A stretch of 64,000 nucleotides of DNA from contig QXJR01000006.1 in the NCBI GenBank assembly GCA_020975725.1, positions 806,001 through 870,000 of the forward strand. Reading direction: 5' to 3'. This stretch comes from Picocystis sp. L7 (Eukaryota; Chlorophyta; Picocystophyceae; Picocystales; Picocystaceae). The notes under the pieces were generated by a model. The model searched no databases and was not told the DNA's origin. It saw nothing but the letters and a program-made list of their open reading frames with translations. The translations under genes were made by a program, and so were the position numbers. Positions 25,589-37,552 of the stretch are shown in pieces (the stretch's first letter is position 1; each line of letters starts with the position of its first letter).

Positions 25589-26811
25589 AGTTGTTTTTCC
25601 ATCATGCGAGGAATCGAAAGAGCTAACAAGATTATCATCAATGACCGTTGTGGTTCACCGCGCAAGGCAATTGTAAATCATCCAAAGCATCACGTTGTTC
25701 CTTGGGATAACAACACAAGTTCCAAACTCGCGTTTCCTTTCGGGTGCAAACGGCGCAACTTTGGTGTTTCACCATCGGTCTCTACCTCCACGTCCTCTAC
25801 AGTTGACTTCAACAGGTGAACTACTTGAGTGACGTGCACGAGGTTATGCTTCCCACGTATCTGAAGTCTCCAAAGGACCAGAAGTTGACTCTTAGCTTGT
25901 GCACCTTAAGAACAAATGCTTTTTGCGTGCAAGTGACGCACTTGTTCATATGCACCGCCCTTATTCAACTGTCCATCAATCGGAACACTTGTCCGAATTT
26001 CTCATCTACCAAATCTTCTCTCAGCCAACAATATAGATCTTCCTCGCAACACAATCAACAAGACAAGCTCTCTCTTTAAGCGTCAAGGGCCTTTGAGAGG
26101 GTAAACACCACGTCCCGAACGTGCTACTAACCGGAAATTCTTTTTTTGACAATCTCAAGACACCTACAATTCAAATGCTTGCAATGAAGAGTTGAGGCAT
26201 ATCTACTTGTGGCATTGGCTCTCTTCCACGTGAAGTGTCTATCACCATGTCAAATCACACTTAAGATGACCCTATTTTGCACCGTTCATGAAGTATAACC
26301 ATGTAGCATCGCCGAGAAGAAGAAGGCTCTCCCCCATACTTTGCATCCGAGTGTTTCTGCCCTCTCGTCCGCTTGTGCACTCGTCTACGCTTGCATGATT
26401 TCAAGAACATTGTGATTTATGAGAGGTTGGGTTGGGGCTACACGTTTCACGGCATGTCTACCGGCGACACTGCTTCCTCGCAAGCGCAATGCGCGACCTA
26501 GACTATCGTTCAAATGCCTCTTTCCTTTCCTACACATGATGTGGCAGAAATTCGGCGGTAGTGGAAAATTTGTGTTCCCTCGCGAGTCAAATGGCTGTCG
26601 AAAGGAAACACGGCTGCGTTTTCATAGGAAGCAGTCCCGCCAACACCGACCTCTACAAAAACATTCACTCGCCGCCAAGGATTCGTATCCGCGTGGGACA
26701 TCCTCGACCGAAAGCGGCACACTTCATCGAGAGCTGGGACGGGTTGATATTGGAAGCGCCATCGTTTTCTCACAACCATAAAGTGCCGCCGCTGAGTCGT
26801 CTGCATGCATC
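25589..26811. other. Intergenic, no gene recognised
   Basis: About 1.2 kb between the retrotransposon array and the methyltransferase gene. Short open frames are present on both strands, but none shows recognisable motifs and they overlap each other. The last 100 bp should hold the promoter and 5' UTR of the downstream gene. No TATA box stands out. Confidence 0.5.
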
Positions 26812-27714
26812 ATGGCATATTGGTTCAATATCTTGGTGGTGATCGTCGCGACCTTGAGCTGTGGGATGTGCCTTCGCGATGACAAGTGGGCAGTGACCTC
26901 GAAGCAGAGTGCCTGGCGACGGAGAGAGCGGATGGCAAGTGTCATACCTGGAGAGGGTGTAAGAAGAGTCTTGGAACGAGATACTGGAAGAAAATCCAGA
27001 TATAAGACCCATGCGCAGGACTGCGTTGTCACAAGGGTTGGAGGGAATCCCTTGAATGAGCATTACGGTGCATGGTACTTGTGCGAGGGGTTTTCTTCAC
27101 GACCGTTTACTCTTATTTCTGTGGGATCTGGTTGTGATTCAACTTTTGAACATGATTTTGCAAGGAAAAGCCCTGATTCTCTGATCCATGTGTTTGATCC
27201 AACGATCAACCATGCTCGGTTCCATGATTGCTCACAGAAAAGTGTCGAGATATTAGGGCTCAATAGCCAGAAACATGAAGATCAAATAAAATTCTGGGAG
27301 CTTGGACTTTCTGCGGCACCGAAAGTTGTAAGTTTTTATAAAAGCAGAAATGAAAAGATCAGTTCCCTTTCAGAAGTGGAAGTCAGAGGCTACCACAGAA
27401 GCCGGAATTATGGCACAGTATTAGACGTGAACTCGATAATCAGTATCGCAGAGTTCTGGGAACCAAACAACCCTGTTATCTTGAAGATGGACATTGAAGG
27501 ATCGGAGTTCGACACCATACATTCGTGGTGTGTGACGAAAAGGCCTCCAGAAAAACTATGGAAAGTAGACCAGCTTACTGTAGAATTCCACAGCCGCTTT
27601 CTCTTCAATGGAAGTGCACAGCAAGATAGTGCGATAAATTGCCTAGCATCGCTCGGTTTTGTGAAAGTATATGAGCACTATCCGAAAAAGGAGGAAATGC
27701 TCTTTGTAAGATAA
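26812..27714 (+). CDS. Membrane-anchored FkbM/METTL24-like methyltransferase
   Basis: This 300-residue single-frame protein begins at a clear ATG followed by a hydrophobic segment (residues about 4-18), a signal peptide or type II anchor, so it probably enters the secretory pathway. The motif CVVTRVGG with GAWYLC (about 70-92) and SVGSGCDST (about 103-111) then HVFDPT form the SAM-binding region seen in the Methyltransf_22/METTL24-like group. ILKMDIEGSEFD (about 222-233) is the hallmark shared with FkbM methyltransferases. It probably O-methylates a sugar or other small acceptor, but the substrate cannot be read from sequence. Its neighbours in this window include several glycan genes. The length is normal for the family and no break is seen. 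Confidence 0.82.
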   Translation: MAYWFNILVVIVATLSCGMCLRDDKWAVTSKQSAWRRRERMASVIPGEGVRRVLERDTGRKSRYKTHAQDCVVTRVGGNPLNEHYGAWYLCEGFSSRPFTLISVGSGCDSTFEHDFARKSPDSLIHVFDPTINHARFHDCSQKSVEILGLNSQKHEDQIKFWELGLSAAPKVVSFYKSRNEKISSLSEVEVRGYHRSRNYGTVLDVNSIISIAEFWEPNNPVILKMDIEGSEFDTIHSWCVTKRPPEKLWKVDQLTVEFHSRFLFNGSAQQDSAINCLASLGFVKVYEHYPKKEEMLFVR

Positions 27715-30700
27715 TGAATTGACCTGCTGATGCCATGTTGAGCCAGTTATAATCATCTGGTAGGCGGTGCAAGTTTGCTCCATTTGCCTGGACAAACTTT
27801 GTAGAGAGAGTTCTGGACGCCACTCGCAGCGAGTTTTACTTCTCTCAGCCAACAATGCAAGTGGGGACAAAATTTCCAGGAACAACAGCAAATATATATC
27901 GTTTCAAAAACTGCTGCCCTGCAAGCATGCATGACAGTTAGTGCAAGCACTTCACGTTCATCTTACTTCAGACACAAACTCAGTATCTATCTTAGAGTCA
28001 TCCAACTTTGACATCAGTAGTGCAGAACTACTGATCACTACTGAGAATAAGAGTGAGGAATATTTCATCAGGATCCAAACATCGCAATGATCGGGTTATG
28101 TCCACATATCTTCTGTGTAAAGCTGGCGTGGCAGCGCATTTCGTTTTAACGGTGAGCTTTATCATTGCAAAAACCAAAACGAAACGGGACGGATAGATTC
28201 ATTGGTAGAACCGCAATTATGGAAAGTCTCGGTCCGAAAGCTTGCTTCCTCAGGAGTATGCCAATTTCTCGACTTGGTGGCTAAGGGATGCGATTGTATG
28301 CTCATGTGATATTCACGAACGCTCGAATCACGATTCGGCAATTCAACGAACGTTGTTGCTTGTGTCACAATCGATCTGTCCATCGATCGGCATGTCCAAG
28401 CGACACCCTGGTCCACGATGACACGTCGTTGCCATTACTCTCGTCTAAGCCCTTGCTATCCTTGGTCCTACCAATCGAAAAAGTGTCTAGTCTTCACTGA
28501 TCTTGGCCAAGTCTGATGGTTCAGTCGTTTGGTTTTCATGTGCCCAAAGCAACCGAAGGCTTTGCTCCTTCTAAGTTCTACTCCCGCAATCAGCGTTGTG
28601 GGCTGACAGAGGTTGCATTGACACAATCGATCAATTGCACGTAGCCTTTCTGCTATATATTCCGCGCTAATGAAGGCATGGTAGTTGTATATCCTACATG
28701 CAGTAGCATACGCTTAGCTACGAGGTGAGCCACATATACGTGTGTTTCATCTCAACGAGAGCATTCGTCCTTTCGAAATTCCTTGCTGGATCACCTAATC
28801 ATTCTCTCTAGCAAGAATGGAAGTTACTTCGTTGCGCACTCCTTTCTTTTCCTATTTACTTCTAGCAATTGTTGAACTCATCAATACTTCCTTGCAAATC
28901 AACTTTGAATCTTGTTACATCTTTAGCTTTTTGCTTCATAAAAGGCACATCCCTTGGTATGATGATCGCGAGGTGGCCGATGAGTTGATGGAAGGTATCG
29001 TTCGAGCAATGGCCCATGCATTACATTGGAAGCCGAAACCTGCATGTATCCCTACGAGGAAATATCAAGTCGCACGACGCCCAAGTTAGACAATGTAACT
29101 TTTAAATAACAAACAACGCTAATGAGATGGGCAACTTTACACACAGAGACAAAGCTGTAGCAAATTGCCAAGGCGGTGACACTATGCAAAGTTGGTACGT
29201 TTGACGAACGAGTGGCTTTAAAACTCTAGTAAGAGAAACCATAGCGCTTTGTTTCCAAAGTATCTACCAAACGATCGGACGATGATACATAAGATGCGGT
29301 ACTACCTCTTAGGATAAATGTGGAACATAAAGGGGTGTTCCTTTGCATGTGGGTGCACAATGATTTCACGTCGAGTGCAAGGCGTGGAAATACAAAGTCG
29401 CATGAACTCGTCCTCGTGGCACGGCGCATCGGTACACCTTACTTGCCATATTGGTGCCCGGTGTATGTAAAGCTTTCACCATTTTCAAATGTATGGTACA
29501 AGTTGGTCGGTAACACTATTTGCGGGGCTATGGCATGCACCATTCGTTTGTATCTCCCCTCACACCTGTCGCAATATTATCATGGGTACCAACTTGAGAG
29601 GTATCACTCGTTTTGATGTTCACGAGCAACGAATGGTGAATCGCGTTCTCGCTTCAATTTCTGATTCATCTTTCTACGCTTGCTTGGCATGGTGTGCAAT
29701 CTTTTGGTATGTCTAAGATACTTGTGGACATTACTTTGCCTAGCTTGGTCTCTAAAGGCGCCAATCCTTTGCCATCATAGTTTCCAATTCTGCATACTTC
29801 TACTTCCTACGATGTAGAAGGTGCAATAGTGCCGATTGAGAAGTGCAACGATTGAGTTCAAAATGTTGCAAAGAAAACGGCAAGATACGTCAATTGTTAA
29901 AGCTGTTGAAGGAGTTTAACCCTAACTCTCGTGAGTAAAGACTTTATGGGGAGACGAATGCATTCAGAGGAAAGTTGAGGAGTTCTACTCCGGCCTCTCC
30001 GCTTGTGTTGACTTTGGCAAGTGATTGGATATTCATGTAGAGATCGACTTAGACAGGGTTGGACACCTCAAAATGGGATAATGCGCGATGTTACAAATCC
30101 ACGTATTCTTGTATTCTTGAGCCTTTACAAACGAAGTGGTAGGGATTTCTCGTCTTGTTGGGTCACAATTTTTGTATCTTCGTTAGTAGCTAAACAAAGG
30201 CTAGATAGCATTCATGATATTCCTACGGTGAAGTGGCAGCAAAGAAAACGATTGAAATGCTAACACAAAAGTTATCATGGGAAAAGCAATCAACCTACCA
30301 CTCGACCGAGGCAGGTTTTTCCCATGGAAGGATTTCACTAAATGATTTCCTTCGAGGAACTTCCTTTCTACATTTTTCGCCCAGTGTTTTATGATGGAGA
30401 TCCTCCTGTGTGAATGACACTAAGACTTGGTACGTTGCTCCCAATATAGTCGGGGTCTGCAAATCTTCTAATTGGAAGAGCAAAATTATAATTCTCAAGT
30501 TGTTGCGATCAAGGTCGCAACAAAGTAATTGAAGCAAGTCTCCGTTTTCTAAGCGAGGCAGATCATGAAGAACAAGATCGCAATAAACTTTGCCATCAAT
30601 TTTAAGGATCTCCCGGGCGGCTGAAATATGGACGTGGACAACTATAGGGCGGAGTTGCTTCATTAGAAAGTTGTCCATTCTTCTAATCGGGATTCAATTC

Positions 30701-33007
30701 TATGCATATTGCCGAGTAGTTTGTAAACATCCCTAGACAATAGCCACAAGTACCTTTTCAAATCGCATATTCTTTCGGATACTGAAAGAGTGTGGTAGAT
30801 GCTCCAAAGCATTCCGTTGGTACAATGGCTCGTGTGAAATCGAAGGAAACAACTAGGCATGGCATGGCCCTTTCATACACGTTTTGGTCCCTACTCACGA
30901 AGCAATCTTCCATAAGTGGGAACAAACTTTTGGATAGGGATCTTGCATCACGAATCTCGCTCATGGTTCTTGTCCCCATAGGACGTCATGACTCTTGTAG
31001 GAAGCCACAATCTTCTCTTGAATCGGTCGAATGAAGCCTCACTTGAGGTGCCTAAGGGTGGATGCTCCATTATAGAAGTGCAATATGCAACAATAGGTGT
31101 GGTAGCGATCTCCTACAATAGTATCCTCCAGCAAATTGGACTGTGCAAGTTAACACCGAATGCATCGTTAGTTGGTGTGGCAACGAGGTACTCGAGGAGC
31201 CGAAAAATTAAAATTCTGCAATTATTCGCCTTCCCTTATGCTTTAGAAAACGTGACAAGCAACACTCCAAAATTTGCACTTAGGGAGTCAAGGCGGATGA
31301 ACTCCAATGAGTGAACTTCAGGTGTAGTCATCTGATGGAGTTTTGTCGCTTTTGCGTCACCTTCAAGGAATCAGTGTTCGATCATGGAACACGATTGCCC
31401 TCATTCTTGACGTTTTTGTGATATAATTTAGTAGGACCATTGCTGTCACATCTCTCCATGATTATGCGCAAGTGAGGCAACTTTCAGTTTGTACAATTGT
31501 GATCTAAGCACTCGTCTACACATATGGCAAGGAAAGCTCAATCCACGGCATCCGGCCAATACTCGTATCTTCTCGTTTGAGTACATCCTGAAAGTCACAT
31601 AGCATTGTATTGCCATGGTACCATCAGGTTTGATATCCACAAAGTCACCTTTTGTAAACAACGGAGAACCGCAGAAACCAAGACCCCATTCTGAATTGTT
31701 TGTATGTAGGAAATCTAAGGAAATTGCTACTGTTAGAGAAATTGCAATCTGGACGGTACTCCGGGTAGGACATGTCCATAGAGTTGTTCTTCACTGCAGT
31801 GTAATATTTTCTTCAGTTAGGTGTGAAGTGTCTGTTATATAGACCTGATTTCACTGGACGCATGACGGTTTCTTGCTTCGCAGCTAACTCACCGTTTGTG
31901 CTAGAGCTGACACAGACATTTATAGCAATATCATCTTCTTTCTCTAGTGGCATAACACTTTCTTCCAGGTCATCCATGGGCCAAGTGGTGCTCTGGTTTT
32001 TTATCGTGTGTCGTAACACCTCCATGCTCATTTGGTGAGCAGTAAGAACTATCTACTTTGATTCTGAAAGACTAATAATCGCCCTGCACTTTCTGCAAAG
32101 TCACTAACTGATCGATCAACCCCACAAACTAGAGTCGATTGCTGCTCTGCGAACCGGAAGCAGTTATATGGTACATCATTAGCCTCCCATCCTAAGGTGC
32201 CCATCTTCGATTACGAGCTCTTTCTACAACTGTTTTGGACAACATTTCATGTAGTAGATCTTTTTCTTGCAGCAGGGCTCTGAGCAATGGCCAACCCAAA
32301 GAGACAAGCTATTGATTCTGTACTTGAGGGTGGAACGCCAAATGTTTTGACAATGAAAAGATTCCTTTGAGAGCATCAAAGTTTATTGGACCCACTGTTG
32401 CTCTGCAAGCAATACTTTAAGGAAGATCAGAAGTCAAAGTCAATCCACCTGGATAGTGGGTATCTCCTTTATAAAAGAATGTGCATGGGCCTACAGGCAG
32501 GTTCTTACTTCTCAATTGACTTGTACAGGACAACCGCAAGTGATACCACTGAAGACTAATTTCAGCGAAGTTGAATTTCCTGTCCTCAAATACTTGACCA
32601 GAAGCTAATCTGGCACCTGCCACTATTAATTGAAGCAAGTAAAATGCAAGCAAACAGACAAATTCTCTGAGGCAGAGGAGATGAGTTAGATGGAGTTTCT
32701 CCAGGATATCACCAAACCTTTGAGGAAGAGAATCCAACATAGGTTGATTTGTGGTTGAATAGAGGTACCACTGTGAAAAAGGAGCCTAGTTCACTTTGAA
32801 GGAACATGACACTCTATTGTCAAGTATAGGAGCCATGGAGACCATTGGATTCACGAATCAGATATCTCATCTACATGTTGAGATCTCGAAGAGGCAGTTG
32901 AGGTAAACTCTGTCAGTAGCAGTTGACCTTTTGCTGATTGGGTCCACCATCTTTCAATTTCTATCTAGCAAGCTAACGCAGGGGGCTTGTTCAAGATGAC
33001 AGTGCCT
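27715..33007. other. 5.3-kb gene-poor stretch
   Basis: No convincing intact gene. The longest open frames (about 100 residues, for example minus 32417-32740, with a hydrophobic patch) show no family motif. The middle part (about 29.1-31.3 kb) has faint resemblance to the Ty3 family and is listed separately. The last few hundred bases before 33008 lie downstream of the minus-strand DUF1647-like gene and may hold its 3' UTR. Confidence 0.5.
29100..31300. repeat. Possible heavily decayed Ty3/gypsy remains
   Basis: Near 29.5 kb a plus-strand stretch recalls the protease region of copies A-C. Near 30.8 kb a minus-strand stretch recalls the reverse transcriptase pattern around the RVMPMG segment. 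The matches are weak, in opposite orientations and interrupted many times, so this is a very old and rearranged relic at best. Assigned by eye only. Confidence 0.25.
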
Positions 33008-33901
33008 TCAACATTTTGCCCTCTTTGGCCACTTCCGGAACGGAACACGATGCTCTCTCTTTGCTTCAATGTGACTCCATAACGTGCCAAAATTCTTGAA
33101 TGCCTCGTCACCAACAACATTTGCAAGTGCAAAATTCAAGGCAGACTGATCATCTCTGTGTGCAATGTATTCACTCCCGTTTGGATTTGAACCCCTAATG
33201 TGGGCGCCATCAGGCAGTAGACATTTCTTAAATTGTGCACATTTTCTCCATAGAGCGAACACTTGCCTCCATAAGGGAGATTTTGGGCGGAACAAAATGC
33301 TCCCACTTTGGTATTGCTGAAGCGTACATTTGGAAGGAGACCGGGAAAACCATTTGTACATGTCAGGGTGAGTCCACGAACGCTGCGGCGCATGAATGAA
33401 GTACAAGTTGATGTCTAAGACGTCTTGCTTGGAAAGAACATACTTAGGAAAAGTTTGCCGGAACCTAATAGAAGCGTCAGCGTACATGACCAAAGAACAA
33501 TCCACCTTGCTAGTGAAATCCTCCAAAATCCAGGGTTTGAATCCATGATTGAAACGCTCAAACTGTAAGGCCCACTCAGGTATGGTTGTTGGTGCTGCTA
33601 GAACTTGTGCGCACTTTTGCAGATATTGCATTGTATCAAAATACAAGCCAAGATCGTACACAAAAATTTTCCAGGATGGGATGTACCTCAAAGCGCTCAA
33701 GATCATACCATGCGCTTCCTCAGCATGAGATTCATCAATCCCTGTGATCACGCATCCAGCGTGAGCTTCTGCGATCACGAGTCCTTTCGAAATCATCTGC
33801 AAACAAAGCAAGACAGAGAGAAGGGTGTACAGTGCAACACATCTTCCTCTGCGGAAAGGGAACCTTGGCGGAAGGTGAAGATGCGACAGTTGAGGTATCA
33901 T
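33008..33901 (-). CDS. DUF1647-like type II membrane protein, probable glycosyltransferase
   Basis: This 297-residue single-frame protein starts at an ATG. A short basic N-terminus (RRGR) and a hydrophobic helix (about 23-45) suggest a Golgi signal anchor. The first part of the domain, CVITGIDESHAEEA...ILSALRYIPSWKIFVYDLGL (about 50-86), matches the style of DUF1647 proteins, which resemble nucleotide-sugar glycosyltransferases: a V-T-x-D/N start, then a VYDLGL strand. A later SLVMYADASIRF (about 135-146) could supply the DxD-like metal site. DDQSALNFAL near 263-272 resembles the DQ...N motif of GT-A folds. The substrate is unknown. It is transcribed away from the large transposon block to its right. 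It could also be a non-catalytic relative. Confidence 0.68.
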   Translation of the reverse strand: MIPQLSHLHLPPRFPFRRGRCVALYTLLSVLLCLQMISKGLVIAEAHAGCVITGIDESHAEEAHGMILSALRYIPSWKIFVYDLGLYFDTMQYLQKCAQVLAAPTTIPEWALQFERFNHGFKPWILEDFTSKVDCSLVMYADASIRFRQTFPKYVLSKQDVLDINLYFIHAPQRSWTHPDMYKWFSRSPSKCTLQQYQSGSILFRPKSPLWRQVFALWRKCAQFKKCLLPDGAHIRGSNPNGSEYIAHRDDQSALNFALANVVGDEAFKNFGTLWSHIEAKREHRVPFRKWPKRAKC

Positions 33902-36494
33902 GCGACTCTTATTTTTCTTCGAATGCGACTGATGGGCACGATTCTTCGGCTTGTGTGTACTCCAGTGGCTGGACTGGACTTTGGGAATTGCTGTCGATGC
34001 GAGCCCAGCGCTTGCGTTTCAATATTCCGAGTGTCGTAGCGGCGTCCAACCTGTCAGCACATCATCACGTGCATGTGGCTTCAACCAGTATTTTCGCTTG
34101 ACAGAATTTCGTCATCCAGGTCAATTCCCTCGGGTCAAGTTCAGGTCCGAGCAACTTCCTACACTTACGGTTGATGCAATATCCACCGAGATTTGAGTGT
34201 AGTGGCGGCGGTTTGTCCAACTCGTTCTTCTTACAACGGTAAAGTGCAGACCCCCGAGTTGCAACACACAAAGGTCAAGGAGGAACGTTGTGGTTATGCA
34301 ACCTTTACTAGAGATGCCGTAACGGATGGACAACATGGTTGTAGTTGCAGACTAGTGCAGACACACACGAAGGAGACGCATTTCCTAGTGCATTGATTGA
34401 CGGAAGGAAGAAGGAAGAGCATCCCAAAGACGAAGGAGATGGCGATGTCAATGATGGAAGCATGCCGAATGGGACGACGAGGGCGTTGGAACAACAAATG
34501 GAGGCGGGCTAGAATGTAATGGTTTCCAAGTATTGCCAACGAATAGTTGCCTTTACCCTAAAGCGAAGCTCCGTCGACCAACTTACGAATGGTTTCAAGA
34601 GTTCTTGAATGGAAGAGCGGTCGAAAACTGCGGTGATATGTAGCTTCAAACGGCGAAAGGAAGTAACTTTCGTATTACTACAGAAGATGAGCTCCTCTCC
34701 ACCCATTGTCCCTATTTGGCGGTTCCGTGAGTCCATTGCCGTAGTACCTTGCCTAGGCTTGACATTGCTTCCATTGCAAGGCAAGTAGAGGTAAATTGAG
34801 GTTGATAAGTCGAATAAAGAACCTCGTGATCTATGGAGGTGCTCTTGTTGGCACTGCGTCACAGATTGGAGCGTTGTTATCTATAATCTCCTCCACTTTG
34901 CATGGTTGGGGTAAGCAATGACTTGCTTCGGGCATAGACCTCTTGCGTTGATTCTTCAAGTGGTTCTTCACCACTATGATTTGCAGATTACGGACAAATT
35001 TCTCATCGCTTGGTAAAGCCATGCGTCCAGCATGTGCTTTATGTTAGCATCTTCTTGGCAATTGTTTCATGCCAATTCATCCATTGTTACCTTACACCAA
35101 TTTAAGGAAACTAGGACCTACAAGAAAATATTTAAGCCGTGTCGATGGTAGGAGTCACTGTATTGCATCACAATCGATCGATGGATCGAATGGATTTCCA
35201 AATTGAGGACATATTAGAGGAGATCGGATAGCTACAAGACAACGCAACCGATGGAGAGAAAGCACCCTAGACTCCCTAGCCCACCAAATCGACATTGACT
35301 TGGGGTAGTAGCATCGTGGTGGCACTACCTACGAGGAAAACTCTTGGATAGATTGATGGGAAAGGAATGAAGGATACGTCTCGGAGGAAGAAAGCCGCCA
35401 AACGAGGTAGTACGGAAATGCCGTGGATCCTTGTGTATTTGTACCCTTCCCTCTCTTGAAAAAGAGTGGCGAGGGTTGGCATTGCCAAATAGCTTCGAAA
35501 TCCAGCAGTTCGAGTGTGTGCGACCAGTTCACGAGCAGCAGTTCCGTCAGTTTAGACACTCCGTTCGTGGTTACTCACGTCAATGACTCCAACTCTCCAC
35601 AGTCGTCATGTGTTCGTCGCTGATCCCGTTGCTATCGGTCCTTTCGACGCAGATTCGACGCCATGCAACAAGCGCTCTTCACAATCATATACACTAATTC
35701 TATCACAGAGCATCAGCCTCTTAAATACACCCCGCGTCGCCTTTCGTTCCACGGGGACAAGTTGGCTGAAGCGCAATGGCGGGTTGCCGTCGTCCCGTCA
35801 CGGACACGCTGATTGGATCAACTGGCAAACCGTCTAGTCCCATTGGAAGAATATTCTCCCAACGAGTGAACAGAATGGTTGCCCTCAAACAATCTCTAAC
35901 TAATAGTTGGGGATTAATCTTCCTAATCAACATCAACTATGTCCGAGGTCTAGCTTTCGACAAACCAGCTTGCTCACTAGGGAATAAATTACTTGTTGCC
36001 ATCGTCTGTCCTTCTTAACTATTTTGGTTCATTCCCTCAAACTCGACCATTGGCTAAATCGTGAAGGTCACTACTAGCTAGGCCTCGTTCAACGGAGGAG
36101 GCCCGGCTTTTTATAGTTTTATTTACCCGGTACACTTTCGTGTGTAGAAATGACCGAACAACTACCGATCACCGCCTAGTGAAAAAGACAATGCCTAAAG
36201 AAGTAGTTAAAAAAAATACTGCTTCTTAAAATATGGCTTTTTTACTCACGGTTGTATCCAAGCATAACTTTGGAATAGCAAGAACAAGAGGATTTTTAAA
36301 CATTGAGGATGAGAACGGCAATGTTTTCAAGTCTATGGCATTTAGTGGAACGGAACCCAATGCAAGCATGCTTGTTGAAATCTCATGAAACTTCGTACTT
36401 TCCAACACAAGGCACTATTCGCAAAACTCCACTAAGTTCCTGCGAAACAACATAGAGTGAACTGAAACGAGGGGAACACACTCGTTTACTCTCT
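33902..36494. other. Intergenic with one arm of a 524-bp inverted repeat
   Basis: About 2.6 kb between the DUF1647-like gene's start and the second retrotransposon. It holds the repeat arm 34169-34692 and otherwise only short overlapping frames without motifs. CTCTCT at 36489-36494 is the target-site duplication of the element that follows. Confidence 0.6.
34169..34692 (+). repeat. 524-bp repeat, left arm of an inverted pair
   Basis: Its reverse complement occurs at 47842-48365 with only one or two mismatches seen by eye and no length change (paired positions sum to 82534). No terminal inverted repeats, coding motif or target duplication were recognised, so the type of repeat is unknown. The pair brackets about 13 kb that includes the methyltransferase-bearing retrotransposon. 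Confidence 0.88.
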
Positions 36495-36671
36495 TGAAAG
36501 GGACTCTGGGTCCCAGGCCCCCCTACGAGGAGCCTCGGTCTCCCCTCCATCCTGGGTCACCCAACCAAGGGCCCCAGGATTCGGTTATACTAGCTTATGC
36601 GTGGGTGGTCCCTTCTGGCTTGATTGGAGACAGACAGTCCCCCCCGGTCATTTTGGGTGAACCCCCGGTCC

Positions 36672-37454
36672 ACCCCACCGCCACTTTTTCTTCATAGGGA
36701 GAGAGGGGGTGTCGCTGTGGGATCCGTGGAGCCTCCGGAGGACCTCTCCAGACGTTGCTCCTCCAATCGAAGTTGTAGAGCACTCCGTGTTGAGGGGTTT
36801 GTATCGATGGACCCCGACCTGGTTCGGCCCGTGCAAGAGCAGGGAGGCCCGTGCACGTCCCAGGGTCTTTCGGGGCTGGATCCTGCCTCGTTTCCCCTGG
36901 CGGGTGCTCCTTCCTTTCGACGCGCGTATCTCTTCGAATATGGGTTCAAATCGAGCGAACGATAGCTCGTTGGATAGGTATCGGCGCGTTCTTTCGAACG
37001 GTGCTCTGAAAATGGCCAAATTCTGCCTGGCGCGATTTCTAGAGGTGAATATCCACCACCAGGTGGTGGGGACCCCAAACGGCACCGCTGCTGCGCACCT
37101 TCCCAACGGCAGCCAGGCATCCACAAAGAACCGGACCGCCAAACCCGGGGAAGGGAAAGACAGAAAGATAGGACACCTTCATGAGAAAAAACACATCGAG
37201 AGTCGATGCTCCTGGTGCCATGAAGCGCATGTTCAACCGCCTGGCCAAAACGCCCCAAAAAGGGTGAATTTGGTGAACTCCCCGAGCCAGCCGCGCCGAG
37301 TTCACCCAGAAGACAAACGATCCAGGACTAACCAAGCTCAGATTCGGATTCTTCTCGTCGAATCACCTGGAAACACCACAAAAAAGAACGGGGAACAGGC
37401 CTGATGTGAAGAAAAAGCCCGAGGACTCACGCTTCCCCAAAGTGGCGGTGGGGT
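36672..37454 (+). repeat. 783-bp terminal direct repeat, left copy
   Basis: It begins ACCCCACC and ends GGTGGGGT, so each copy has its own short inverted ends and could itself be a small non-autonomous element. It is identical by eye to 39493-40275 at a constant offset of 2821 bp. Open frames run through it on both strands without recognisable motifs, and I take it as non-coding. Confidence 0.92.
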
Positions 37455-37552
37455 GGGTACGTGGGGGGCGTTTCGGGATCTGCTGGATTGGGGGGGGCGT
37501 GGCGCCCAAAGTACGAGGTATTTGGTCCTGAAATTCAAACCGTACATGATCC

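Noticed and set aside
36692-37404. Long open frames on both strands within the 783-bp repeat
   Set aside because: They overlap on opposite strands, lack family motifs, and one runs in from unrelated core sequence; likely chance in GC-rich DNA.
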